Of a DNA stretch of 61,280 nt, positions 1 to 8,004 are shown piece by piece. The DNA lies in assembly GCA_018242505.1 (NCBI GenBank), contig JAFEBU010000051.1, positions 1 through 61,280 of the forward strand, in the 5' to 3' direction. Both the position numbers and the translations under genes were made by a program. The stretch is from Pseudomonadota bacterium (lineage in GTDB: Bacteria > Pseudomonadota > Alphaproteobacteria > Reyranellales > Reyranellaceae). Numbering within the stretch: the first letter of the stretch is position 1; each line of letters opens with the position of its first letter. The notes under the pieces are model-generated. The model was not told the origin of the DNA. It was given only the letters and a program-made list of their open reading frames with translations, and did not search any database.

Positions 1-675
1 TATTCCCGGACAAGCCGAGAGTGCTGATGGGTGGCACGGATCCGATGCTGCCATGGGGACGATGCCAGTTGTATCCAATAAGGCTGCTCAGCGGCGCTGC
101 TTTGAGGTGTCGTAGGCCATGGTATAGGCCCATTCGCGCAAGGCGGTCTGGATGAAGCGCTCGGCCTTGCCGTTGGTTCTGGGCGTGTAGGGCCTGGTGC
201 GGATGTGTCGAAGGCCGAGCCGTTTGCAGGCTCTCCGGAAGGCGAAGGCCTTGTAGCAGGAGCCATTGTCAGTCATGCCCCCTTGGACGGTGATGCCAAG
301 GCTTGCGTAGTCGGCGACAGCGGCCTTCAGGAAGGCGATGGCGCAAGCCTTGCGCTCGCTCTTCGTGACGCGGCTGAAGGCGATGCGCGAGGTATCGTCG
401 ATGGCAACGTGGACGAACTCCCACTCCATCCCTCGGCTGTTGCTCTGGCCAGTGCGGTCGCCAGTGATGCGGTGACCTACCCGATTGAACTTACCGAGCT
501 TTTTGATGTCGATGTGAATCAGCTCGCCAGGTCGATCGCGCTGGTAGCGGCGCGGCGGTTCGGCCGGTTCCAAGGCGCTGAGGCGGTTAAGGCCCAAGTG
601 CTTGAGCACGCGGCTGACGGTGGCCGATGAGACGCCGGTCGCGGCGGCGATCGCCTTGCCGGTCAGGCGCGGTCG
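1..675 (-). pseudogene. IS481-family transposase, truncated and frameshifted
   Basis: The minus-strand frame ending at 88 carries the IS481 rve/DDE core: the IHIDIKKLG strand with the first Asp, MTDNGS with the second, and NGKAERF with the Glu. Upstream of its first ATG the frame continues to about 675 with the RLTGKAIA / SSATVSRVL helix-turn-helix typical of the family, but about 90 N-terminal residues are missing. After AYDTS (near 95) the frame breaks, and the expected C-terminus YNWHRPHGS...PPISTLGLSGN continues in another frame to position 1. The element is therefore a dead remnant. It abuts traG directly, so insertion or deletion through it probably destroyed traG. No terminal inverted repeat could be assigned. 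Confidence 0.85.
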
Positions 676-1241
676 TGCCGTGACCGGAAGCCCGAGGTCA
701 GCTTCCAGCTTTCCCCCTTGATGTCATGGACGATCGAGCTGCCCGGCCAGGTCAGCAGGGTCGGTACGACCAGGCCGACGCCCTTGCCGCTTCGCATTGG
801 CGCGAAGCAGAGAACATGTTCCGACCCGTCATGACGTAAGTAGCTTGAACTGAACTTGCCAGGCACGACACCGTCCGGACCGAGCAACGTTGCGAGTCTC
901 GCCCACTGTTGCCCGTGCCGAACCGTAAGTCGCCACGTTCTTGGCCTCGCGCGCTCGCCAGACCGACATGCTGATCGCGACGGCGATCGAGATCAGCCCT
1001 CCTGACGCCGCGATACAGGCGCCTTCGACGAAAACGGTCGGCGCATAGGCGTCGTAGGTGGACCACCACCAGAAAATGTCGGCGGGAAATAGAATGGAAA
1101 CCCGAGCTCAAACCAGGGCAACCCAAGTCGAGGCTGATAGTCCAACCGCCATGCTGTCCACTCGGTCGCTCCCCAAAGGGTGAGAAGCACGATGGCGAAG
1201 ACGAGAGAGATCTGTCCCCAGAGGATCTTGGTCGCGGACAT
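663..1241 (-). pseudogene. traG: traG/virD4-type coupling protein, 5' fragment
   Basis: TraG/VirD4 ATPases recruit the relaxosome to the conjugation pore. The fragment starts at ATG 1241 with two N-terminal membrane segments (QISLVFAIVLLTLWG, then ASGGLISIAVAISM in a second frame). It continues through YGSARWA and reaches the Walker A region APMRSGKGVG and the IVHDIKGE strand. A frameshift lies near 1078 (FPPTF continues correctly as DIFWWWSTYDAYAP one frame over). The C-terminal three quarters are missing: the stop at 663-665 is already inside IS481 sequence. It belongs with the relaxase remnant at 2321-2856 on the same strand. Confidence 0.85.
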
Positions 1242-1408
1242 GCTTCACGATCAAGCCATCACGTCCCTCCTGCACAAGAGCAGCATCACTACTTGTGCTG
1301 TTTCCGGCAGCTATGGCGTGCAATTCGGACGATCGACGAAAGAGGAACACAGCCTGTCCAGAGGGACCCACTTTGCAATCTCAGAATTCCTGGGAAGAGA
1401 TGAACGCT

Positions 1409-2263
1409 TTAGTTCTCGTGCCGCGACAAATGCCAGAGAAGCAACTCATTCACTCGATCCGGAACCTGATCGGCAGCGTAGTGACCAACGCCCGGGAGGA
1501 CTTCAAAGTGATACGGTGCTTTGATGAATTCGCCCGTACCCTCCGCGGCAGCTCGACCGACTGTGTCGTCGGCATCACCCCAAAGGTAAAGCGTTGGGAC
1601 TTCAATTGGGCCGAGCGGTTGGCGCGGGCCGCTTGAGCGATACCACGCCAGTGCCGCTTCGAGCGCGGCTTCATTCCCCAGGACTGACATATGCGCATCA
1701 GTCGCTGCCTTGGGCATACCTTGGCGCATGTGGCGTGAGCGCAGCCATTCGCAGTCATTCGCCAGCAGCTTTGGCACGGCGTCCGGCTCAAGAAACGCTG
1801 TATGATGACCCGATCGACGCTTCTGGTCTCCGTCAGGCATGGCGAGCGCGCGCAGGAACGAGGCAGGGTGCGGCCGCGACAGCATGGTGAGTGAATACAG
1901 ACGTTCGGGATGTCGCGAAGCGATGATCCAGGAGAGGCTGCCACCCCAGTCGTGTCCCACCAGATGGAAACGCCGGTTGCCATGTCCCACCGCCGAGACG
2001 ATATCGAGGGCATCACCGACCAGCCGATCAATCCGGTAAGCATCAAGGTCTGTCGGATCAGGTCGCGCACCGGGCGAGTAGCCACGCTGATTCGGCGCTA
2101 CGGCAAGATAGCCGGCGTCAGCCAGCGCAGGCACCTGACGATCCCAGAAATGCCTCGAGACTCCGAAGCCATGCAGCAGGAGGACAAGGACGCCATTGGG
2201 CGCGCCGGCCACCGAGCAATCGAATTCGAGATCCGGTCCCACCTGAATCTTTCGCGTGTTCAT
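1409..2263 (-). CDS. alpha/beta hydrolase (epoxide hydrolase / dehalogenase type)
   Basis: Intact 284-residue alpha/beta hydrolase. The oxyanion segment LLLHGFGVS, the nucleophile elbow GHDWGG (Asp nucleophile, as in epoxide hydrolases and haloalkane dehalogenases rather than Ser esterases), a probable acid in WGDADD, and the catalytic His in GVGHYAADQ are all visible. The start at 2263 is chosen over the upstream ATG at 2302 because GGGAG lies about 11 bases before it. It sits between two broken conjugation genes on the same strand, so it is likely island cargo. The substrate is unknown. Confidence 0.8.
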   Translation of the reverse strand: MNTRKIQVGPDLEFDCSVAGAPNGVLVLLLHGFGVSRHFWDRQVPALADAGYLAVAPNQRGYSPGARPDPTDLDAYRIDRLVGDALDIVSAVGHGNRRFHLVGHDWGGSLSWIIASRHPERLYSLTMLSRPHPASFLRALAMPDGDQKRRSGHHTAFLEPDAVPKLLANDCEWLRSRHMRQGMPKAATDAHMSVLGNEAALEAALAWYRSSGPRQPLGPIEVPTLYLWGDADDTVGRAAAEGTGEFIKAPYHFEVLPGVGHYAADQVPDRVNELLLWHLSRHEN

Positions 2264-2320
2264 CGCTTCTTGATCTCCCGTACGCAGATGTTTGAGAAGC
2301 ATGCGTCGCCCAAAGACGGG

Positions 2321-2856
2321 CTACAAGGTCAGCCCTCGATTCCGACTGGAGGACCAGCTGACATCACCACCGAGCATGACGACGCCTGATGCCATGCGGC
2401 CGACCTGCTGCTCGAGCGCGGGCCGCCAGGGAACCAGGCTGGAGCCAAGCCCATCGTCGACCATGGCGAACCGGCTGCTCGAAAGTCGCGTGGCACCGGC
2501 CAGCGTTCCGGCGGCGTGATTACCGGGAGTGGCGGACTGCCATTCCCGGCCCCCGCTCCGCCGCGGGCCCCCTGCCTATATACCGATGTCACGGGCCTCC
2601 AGCCGGTGCAGCATATCCCTGGAAGCCCGGATCCGACCGTCACCGAGGTCGGTGGCATAGCCCTTGTCGGCCAGCCACCCTGTCCAGTGCCGCCGTCACT
2701 TCGCGGCCGAAACCGTCGTCCGCAAGAATAGTACGCTGACGGGCCACTGGCTCACGATCGAGCCAGGTGGCACCGTCATGGCCGACCTGCTGCTCAAGAC
2801 CCGACGACGAGAGAACGATCAACCGACCGGTCGTCCGATCAAGGGCAAGATCCTGC
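2321..2856 (-). pseudogene. rlxS: RlxS/DUF3363-type relaxase, C-terminal fragment
   Basis: Reading the minus strand in shifting frames gives the tail of the DUF3363 relaxase family: ALDRTTGRLIVLSS, GHDGATWLDRE, DDGFGREVTAALDR, then after a frameshift near 2675 WLADKGYATDLGDGRIRAS and RDMLHRLEARDI. After another shift come RLSSSRFAMVDDGLG, SLVPWRPALEQQVGRMASG and SWSSSRNRGL, with the stop at 2321-2323. These are the conserved C-terminal blocks of relaxases that nick oriT in alphaproteobacterial conjugative elements. The HUH catalytic N-terminus is absent. The 5' boundary is a junction with an aldehyde dehydrogenase fragment. Confidence 0.75.
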
Positions 2857-3190
2857 TTGTAGCCGCCGAACGGCAGAGCCACGTCATTGAAATTGGAGAC
2901 GTTGATCCAGACCGGGCCCGCCTTCAGCTTGGGCGCAAGCTTATGGGCAACGCCGATGTCGCGTGTCCAGATGCTTGCTGCAAGCCCGTACTCGGTGGCA
3001 TTGCCTGCCCGCGCGATGCGCTCGAGTCGTCATCATTGAACGGCATGGCGCAGACCACTGGCCCAAAGATCTCCTCGCGGACGACCTTCATGCTCGGATT
3101 GACTTTGGGTGAGCACGGCCCACGCATCTCGAACCACACGTCACACCCGATCTTGAAGGCTTCCTTCTCGTCATAAGAGTACTTGGCCAT
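2850..3190 (-). pseudogene. aldehyde dehydrogenase C-terminal fragment in a three-way chimera
   Basis: From 3110 downwards the minus strand encodes the ALDH tail VNPSMKVVREEIFGPVV, then after a frameshift near 3030 LERIARAGNATEYGLAASIW, KLKAGPVWINVSNFND and LPFGGYKQ. At about 2852 the frame passes without a stop into relaxase sequence (LALDRTTGR). At the 5' end an ATG at 3190 with a good GAGGGAG ribosome site opens 24 residues (MAKYSYDEKEAFKIG...) that I do not recognise and that are not ALDH. The catalytic Cys and Glu regions are missing, so this cannot be an active enzyme. It differs in sequence from the intact ALDH at 3373. Confidence 0.7.
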
Positions 3191-3372
3191 TGCAGGCAAT
3201 CTCCCTCTCTGGCGTGTCCGGGTCGGGATGCCTGCGGCGCCGTCGCGTCCGCTGTATGAGCAGAACCATAACGATCAGACATGGCAGGTCCAAGATTGCG
3301 GCTCGATACAAGTGCATCCCGACAGGCATAGAGTCGGGGCTGGTGCGAAACCGAAGTTCCAGGGAGGCCCAT

Positions 3373-4851
3373 ATGAAGACCTATCAGCACTTTATCGGCG
3401 GCCAGTATGTCGCCCCACTCGACGGCAAGTGGATCGACAGCATCGATCCCTATCGCGGCGAGGCTTGGGCCCGAATTCCGCGAGGCAATGTGCGCGACGT
3501 CGATCGCGCCGTCACCGCAGCCCGGCAGGCAATGCAAGGACCGTGGTCAAAGATGACGCCTTCGGCCCGGGGCAAGCTCATGCTCAAGCTGGCCGGCCTC
3601 GTCGAAGCGAATGTCGACCGGTTGGCCGCAATCGAAGTCAAGGACAACGGCAAGCTGCTGGCCGAGATGCGTGGTCAATTGGTCTACCATTCCGAATGGT
3701 GGCGTTATTTCGGCGGCCTCGCCGACAAGATCGAAGGCGCCGTTGTGCCGATCGACAAGCCTGACACCTTCGCCTTCACGCGACACGAGCCGATGGGCGT
3801 GGTGGCGGCGCTGACGGCCTGGAATTCGCCTTTGTTGTTCATCGCCTGGAAGTGCGCGCCGGCAATCGCTGCCGGCTGCACGGTTGTGGTCAAACCGTCG
3901 GAGTTTGCCTCGGCCTCGACACTGGAATTTGCCGCCCTCACCAAAGAAGCGGGCTTTCCCGATGGCGTGTTCAATGTCGTGACGGGCTACGGCCAGGAAG
4001 CCGGCGCCGCCTTGGTCGATCATCCGGGGGTGGCGAAGATCACTTTTACAGGCTCCGATTCAACAGGAGCGAAGATCTATGCGCAGGCAGCGAAGACGCT
4101 GAAACGCGTGTCGCTCGAGCTCGGCGGCAAATCGCCAAACATCGTGTTCGAGGATTGCGATATCGGCGCCGCTGCCGCCGGCGTGATTTCCGGCATCTTC
4201 GCTGCCACCGGCCAGACCTGCATAGCGGGCTCACGGCTCCTGGTGCAGAACTCGATCCGAGACGAATTCAGCAGGAAGGTCGCGGAACTCGGGCGCACCG
4301 CCCGCAAGGGCGATCCTATGAAGCCGGATACCAATATCGGGCCGGTCACCACGGCGCCGCAATACCGCAAGATTCTCGACTACATGGAGATTGCCAAGGC
4401 CGAAGGCGCACGCTGCATCCTCGGCGGCGGCGCCGCAACCGCAGCTGACCTGCCGGGTGGACAATTCGTCGAGCCAACAATCTTCACCGACGTGAAGCCC
4501 GAGATGCGGATCGCCCAGGAGGAGATCTTTGGACCGGTCCTGTCGATCATCGGCTTCGAGGACGAGACTGAGGCTGTGAAGCTCGCCAACGACACGATCT
4601 ACGGCCTCGCTGCGGGTGTGTGGACCAGGGACATGAACCGGGCTCTACGCCTGTCCGCAGCACTGAAGGCGGGCACCGTTTGGATCAACACCTATCGCGC
4701 CATCAGCTACATGATGCCGTTCGGCGGCATGAAGCACTCGGGCATCGGCCGCGAGAGCGGTATCGAGGCGATCCACGAATACCTCGAGACCAAGAGCGTC
4801 TGGATCTCGATGGCGGAGGGCTCGCCCGCCAACCCGTTCGTGATGCGCTGA
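3373..4851 (+). CDS. NAD(P)+-dependent aldehyde dehydrogenase
   Basis: Full-length 492-residue aldehyde dehydrogenase. Visible are the cofactor-binding AWNSPLLF and VVKPSE segments, the FTGSDSTG turn, the catalytic general base in LELGGKSPN, the nucleophilic Cys in GQTCIAGSR, EEIFGPVL, and the C-terminal MMPFGGMKHSG. The start at 3373 has AGGGAGG a few bases upstream and fits the family N-terminus (HFIGGQYV). It is followed 17 bases later by a luciferase-like oxidoreductase, probably in one operon. The substrate aldehyde cannot be read from sequence. Confidence 0.93.
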   Translation: MKTYQHFIGGQYVAPLDGKWIDSIDPYRGEAWARIPRGNVRDVDRAVTAARQAMQGPWSKMTPSARGKLMLKLAGLVEANVDRLAAIEVKDNGKLLAEMRGQLVYHSEWWRYFGGLADKIEGAVVPIDKPDTFAFTRHEPMGVVAALTAWNSPLLFIAWKCAPAIAAGCTVVVKPSEFASASTLEFAALTKEAGFPDGVFNVVTGYGQEAGAALVDHPGVAKITFTGSDSTGAKIYAQAAKTLKRVSLELGGKSPNIVFEDCDIGAAAAGVISGIFAATGQTCIAGSRLLVQNSIRDEFSRKVAELGRTARKGDPMKPDTNIGPVTTAPQYRKILDYMEIAKAEGARCILGGGAATAADLPGGQFVEPTIFTDVKPEMRIAQEEIFGPVLSIIGFEDETEAVKLANDTIYGLAAGVWTRDMNRALRLSAALKAGTVWINTYRAISYMMPFGGMKHSGIGRESGIEAIHEYLETKSVWISMAEGSPANPFVMR

Positions 4852-4868
4852 AGATCGAGGAGGCCCAC

Positions 4869-5801
4869 ATGAAGTTCGGTATCCACAACCCCTCCTGGCA
4901 GTTCGGCACCGACCCTGCCGGAATCTTCGACGCCGTCAAAGCCAAGGCCCTGTGGACAGAGGAGCATGGCTTCACCTGGTTCTCTGTGATGGACCATCTC
5001 ATCCAGATCGCAAATGTTGGTGCGCCGGAAGAGCCCTTCATGGAAGGGTGGACGATCCTTGCCGCCCTCGCGGCTGTCACCAAGCGCATTCGCCTCGCGA
5101 CGCTGGTATCGTCGGTGCACTATCGCAATCCGGCTCTTCTGGCCAAGATGGCGGCAGGCGTCGACCAAATCAGCCACGGCCGCCTCACTTTTGGTATCGG
5201 GGCCGGCTGGTTCGAAGCGGAGTACCGTCAATACGGCTGGGAGTTCCCGCCGAAGCCGGCCGTCCGCATCCGGCAAATGGAGGAGGCCGTTCGGCTTGTC
5301 GTCTCCATGTGGTCCGAGAAGCGAACAACATTCCAGGGCAAGTATTTCCATGTACAGGATGCCATCCTGGAACCCAAGCCGGTGCAGAAGCCGCATCCGC
5401 CGATCATGATCGGCGGCGGAGGCGAGCAACTCACCCTGCGGGCGGTCGCACGGTTCGCGGATGCCTGCAATGTCGGTGGCACCCCCGACATGGTGAGGCA
5501 CAAGTTCGAGGTGCTACGCCGCCACTGCGAAGCGGAGCGTCGGAACTACGACGAGATCGAACGCACCAACGTCATCAGCTTCGTGCTGGCGCGGGACGAA
5601 GCGCGGCTCGCCGCAAAGCGAAGTCGACTCGCAGTTCCGGACCAGTTCTATGGTTTTGCCGGTACCGTGCCGCAGGTGACGGACCTGATCGGCCGATACA
5701 AGGAAGCCGGGGTCCAGCTCCTCATCAGCAGTGCCTATAAAAACGATACCGAAACGCTTGAGCTGCTGGCGGCAGACATCATGCCCGGATTCGCGAAGTA
5801 G
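4869..5801 (+). CDS. luciferase-like (LLM class) flavin/F420-dependent oxidoreductase
   Basis: 310-residue TIM-barrel oxidoreductase of the luciferase-like monooxygenase superfamily. The opening MKFGIHNPSW, the FSVMDHL strand, LATLVSSVHYRNPALLAK, GRLTFGIGAGWFEAEYRQYG and KPHPPIMIGGGGE are standard for this class. Members use reduced FMN or F420, and nothing here decides between them. The start has GAGGAGG upstream. It lies 17 bases after the aldehyde dehydrogenase, so the two may act in one degradation route in which this enzyme oxidises the substrate and the dehydrogenase clears an aldehyde. That route is inference. Confidence 0.85.
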   Translation: MKFGIHNPSWQFGTDPAGIFDAVKAKALWTEEHGFTWFSVMDHLIQIANVGAPEEPFMEGWTILAALAAVTKRIRLATLVSSVHYRNPALLAKMAAGVDQISHGRLTFGIGAGWFEAEYRQYGWEFPPKPAVRIRQMEEAVRLVVSMWSEKRTTFQGKYFHVQDAILEPKPVQKPHPPIMIGGGGEQLTLRAVARFADACNVGGTPDMVRHKFEVLRRHCEAERRNYDEIERTNVISFVLARDEARLAAKRSRLAVPDQFYGFAGTVPQVTDLIGRYKEAGVQLLISSAYKNDTETLELLAADIMPGFAK

Positions 5802-5877
5802 TGCGGCGATTGATCCGGAGCAGCCGGCGGATCCGCCCCGCTTCCCTTCACTTTCCCAACCTGACCCAAGGCCAAAC

Positions 5878-6675
5878 ATGCGATCCACCAATTTCCCCGG
5901 CAAAGCCGGCATTGTTCCCCCCGGGGCGATCGGCCACAACCGTGGCGTCGTTGATCACAACTTCGCCTTCATCCCACCGGAAGGCGTCTTGAAAAGCCGG
6001 CTCCCGGCGTGGACGTCGACCACTGTACGTTTCCTGGCGGCACCGGCGCTTGGTGCCGGTTTTGCTCAGTATATGCTGGAAATCGAACCCTCAGGAGGCA
6101 CTGCACGGCCGATCTGTGTAGACCTGCAGCACTTTTTCTACGTTGTGTCTGGTAGCGTGGAGCTGGGCATCGAGTCGAATGCACCTGTGTCACTTACGAC
6201 AGGTGGCTTTGCCTACGTTCCGACAGGCGTGTCGTTTGCAATGAAGTGTGATGCCACCGCGCCTGCACGCGTCCTTGCTCTCAAGAAGCGTTACGAGACT
6301 GCCGATGGAATCGCCACGCCAGCGCCGATCATCAGCCAGCATCAATCCATGCCGATCACAAACCACACCGGACTCGAGGGACGCGGCTTCAAGCATCTGC
6401 TTCCAATGGGCGACCTCAGTTTTGACTTCGAGATGAACCTGATGTTCTTCCAGCCGGGCGTATGCTTTCCGGCAGTCGAGACGCATATCATGGAGCATGG
6501 GTTGTTCATGCTGGAGGGCCAAGGTCTCTATTATCTTGGCAACACCTGGCATGAAATCTGGGCTGATGACTTCATCTGGATGGGATCGTTCTGCCCTCAA
6601 CAATTCTATCCCACAGGTTCAAGTCAGGCGGTCTATCTCCTCTACAAGAACGTGAATCGGGACGTTGTCCTCTGA
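5878..6675 (+). CDS. allE: (S)-ureidoglycine aminohydrolase-like bicupin (AllE/YlbA family)
   Basis: 265-residue protein with two cupin domains. The N-terminal GAIGHNRGVVDHNFAF and the second cupin with ETHIMEHGLFMLEGQG (His/Glu metal ligands) match AllE, which releases ammonia from ureidoglycine in purine-ring degradation. The start at 5878 is the first ATG after the previous stop and has only a weak AAGG upstream. No other allantoin genes are next to it. The neighbours are an ALDH and a luciferase-like oxidoreductase, so a different physiological substrate is possible. It is tail-to-tail with no recognisable gene. Confidence 0.7.
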   Translation: MRSTNFPGKAGIVPPGAIGHNRGVVDHNFAFIPPEGVLKSRLPAWTSTTVRFLAAPALGAGFAQYMLEIEPSGGTARPICVDLQHFFYVVSGSVELGIESNAPVSLTTGGFAYVPTGVSFAMKCDATAPARVLALKKRYETADGIATPAPIISQHQSMPITNHTGLEGRGFKHLLPMGDLSFDFEMNLMFFQPGVCFPAVETHIMEHGLFMLEGQGLYYLGNTWHEIWADDFIWMGSFCPQQFYPTGSSQAVYLLYKNVNRDVVL

Positions 6676-7023
6676 AGAGCAGCGCCGCGGGAGCGAGGCT
6701 GAGAACAGGCAAGCTGCCGGACGCGCGCCACCGTTCCAAAGGCTGAGGTCGTTGCGGCCAGTCTCGGCACCAGGCCTGCACTCGATGAACCCTGGTGCGC
6801 GGTTGGAAGCCTGGTTGGTTTTCCGGCGATCTGGCCTCACAAGCTTCGCGTATGGCATCGAGGGAGTTGAAGGCGTGCTCCAGCCCTTCCCCCCTGGCAA
6901 CTTCCAGGTATAGGCCGTACAGCGCTTGATCCTGGAACTCACCACCCCGCCTTCTTCTTGTGCCTTTGCGCCCATTGACCCAACGGTTCATTCTAGGATT
7001 GCCTTTGCCCTATTGGAGAAGTG
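6676..7023. other. 348-base gap without a convincing gene
   Basis: A minus-strand open frame runs through this gap (ATG 6991 to 6572) and overlaps the end of the AllE-like gene. It has no clear ribosome site and I do not recognise its product, although the stretch LYGLYLEVARGEGLEHAF looks somewhat protein-like, so a decayed gene is possible. The last ten bases hold the GGAG ribosome site of the LOG gene. No FixK-type box or hairpin was seen. Confidence 0.3.
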
Positions 7024-8004
7024 ATGGGTGCTGACGATTCTTTATCCAGCCACGATCGGCCTTCGCGATATCCACCTCGATCCGATAGGCACCTATCGCT
7101 ACCGGCAGCACGACCCAAGTCCAGCAGCGATGATCCAAATGCTCCGGAGGCTCTGAAGCGCATCCTCGCAAGCCAGAGCTACCGTGAGGCTGATCAAGAT
7201 CTCGACTTCCTGCAGGAGAAGGAGACACGCGGTCTCAGGCTTCAGCTCGAATATCTGCGGGCGGAAACTCTGCTGAGGGAGAACAACATCGCGCACACGA
7301 TTGTTGTGTTTGGCAGCACGCGCATCGATGAAACGCGCGCGGCCGAACGGCGCCTGGCCGACTGCGCACGTAAACTTGCGGAGGATCCGGCCAATGCCTC
7401 TCTGCGCCAACAACACGCCATCGCCGAGCGCCTGCGCGAAAAGAGCAGGTACTACGAGATCGCCCGCGAGTTCGGCCGTATCGTGGGTCGTATGGCCGAC
7501 TGCTCCTATGGTGGGCGCACAATGATCATGACGGGCGGCGGCCCTGGCATCATGGAAGCCGCTAACCGCGGCGCACACGACGTCGGTGCCCCTTCGATCG
7601 GTCTCAATATCTCGCTGCCGCACGAACAGTTTCCCAACCCCTACATCACACCGGAATTCTGCCTGAAGTTTCGCTACTTCGCGTTGCGAAAACTGCACTT
7701 CATGCTGCGGGCACGGGCACTGGTTGTATTCCCGGGCGGCTATGGCACCATGGATGAGTTGTTCGAGATCCTCGAACTGTCGCAGACGCGCAAGATGCCG
7801 CCCGTGCCCGTAATTCTGGTGGGCGAACCCTACTGGCGCCGCGCCTTCGATCCTGAATTCCTGGTCGACGAAGGCGTGATCGATCCTGAGGATCGGGAGC
7901 TCTTCTGGTTCTCCGAGTCAGCCGAAGCAATCTGGCGCGACATCCTGCGTTGGTACGAGCTCAAGGGCGAGCCGTTCTGCCCAAGCGGCATCGAGGCTCC
8001 GTGA
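7024..8004 (+). CDS. LOG-family (lysine decarboxylase-like) nucleotide-processing protein
   Basis: 326-residue Rossmann-fold protein of the LOG family. Visible are the first strand IVVFGSTRI, the MTGGGPGIMEAANRGA loop and the family signature PGGYGTMDELFE. LOG enzymes hydrolyse nucleoside 5'-monophosphates to free base and ribose phosphate. An N-terminal extension of about 75 residues and a charged helix inserted after the first strand set it apart from short LOG proteins. ATG 7024 is preferred to GTG 7021 by GGAG spacing. Its stop overlaps the start of the next gene, so the two are probably translated together. Confidence 0.85.
   Translation: MGADDSLSSHDRPSRYPPRSDRHLSLPAARPKSSSDDPNAPEALKRILASQSYREADQDLDFLQEKETRGLRLQLEYLRAETLLRENNIAHTIVVFGSTRIDETRAAERRLADCARKLAEDPANASLRQQHAIAERLREKSRYYEIAREFGRIVGRMADCSYGGRTMIMTGGGPGIMEAANRGAHDVGAPSIGLNISLPHEQFPNPYITPEFCLKFRYFALRKLHFMLRARALVVFPGGYGTMDELFEILELSQTRKMPPVPVILVGEPYWRRAFDPEFLVDEGVIDPEDRELFWFSESAEAIWRDILRWYELKGEPFCPSGIEAP

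Noticed and set aside
6572..6991. Minus-strand 139-codon ORF in the gap after the AllE-like gene
   Set aside because: No ribosome site, no recognisable family and long overlap with the AllE-like gene; kept only as a remark on the gap.
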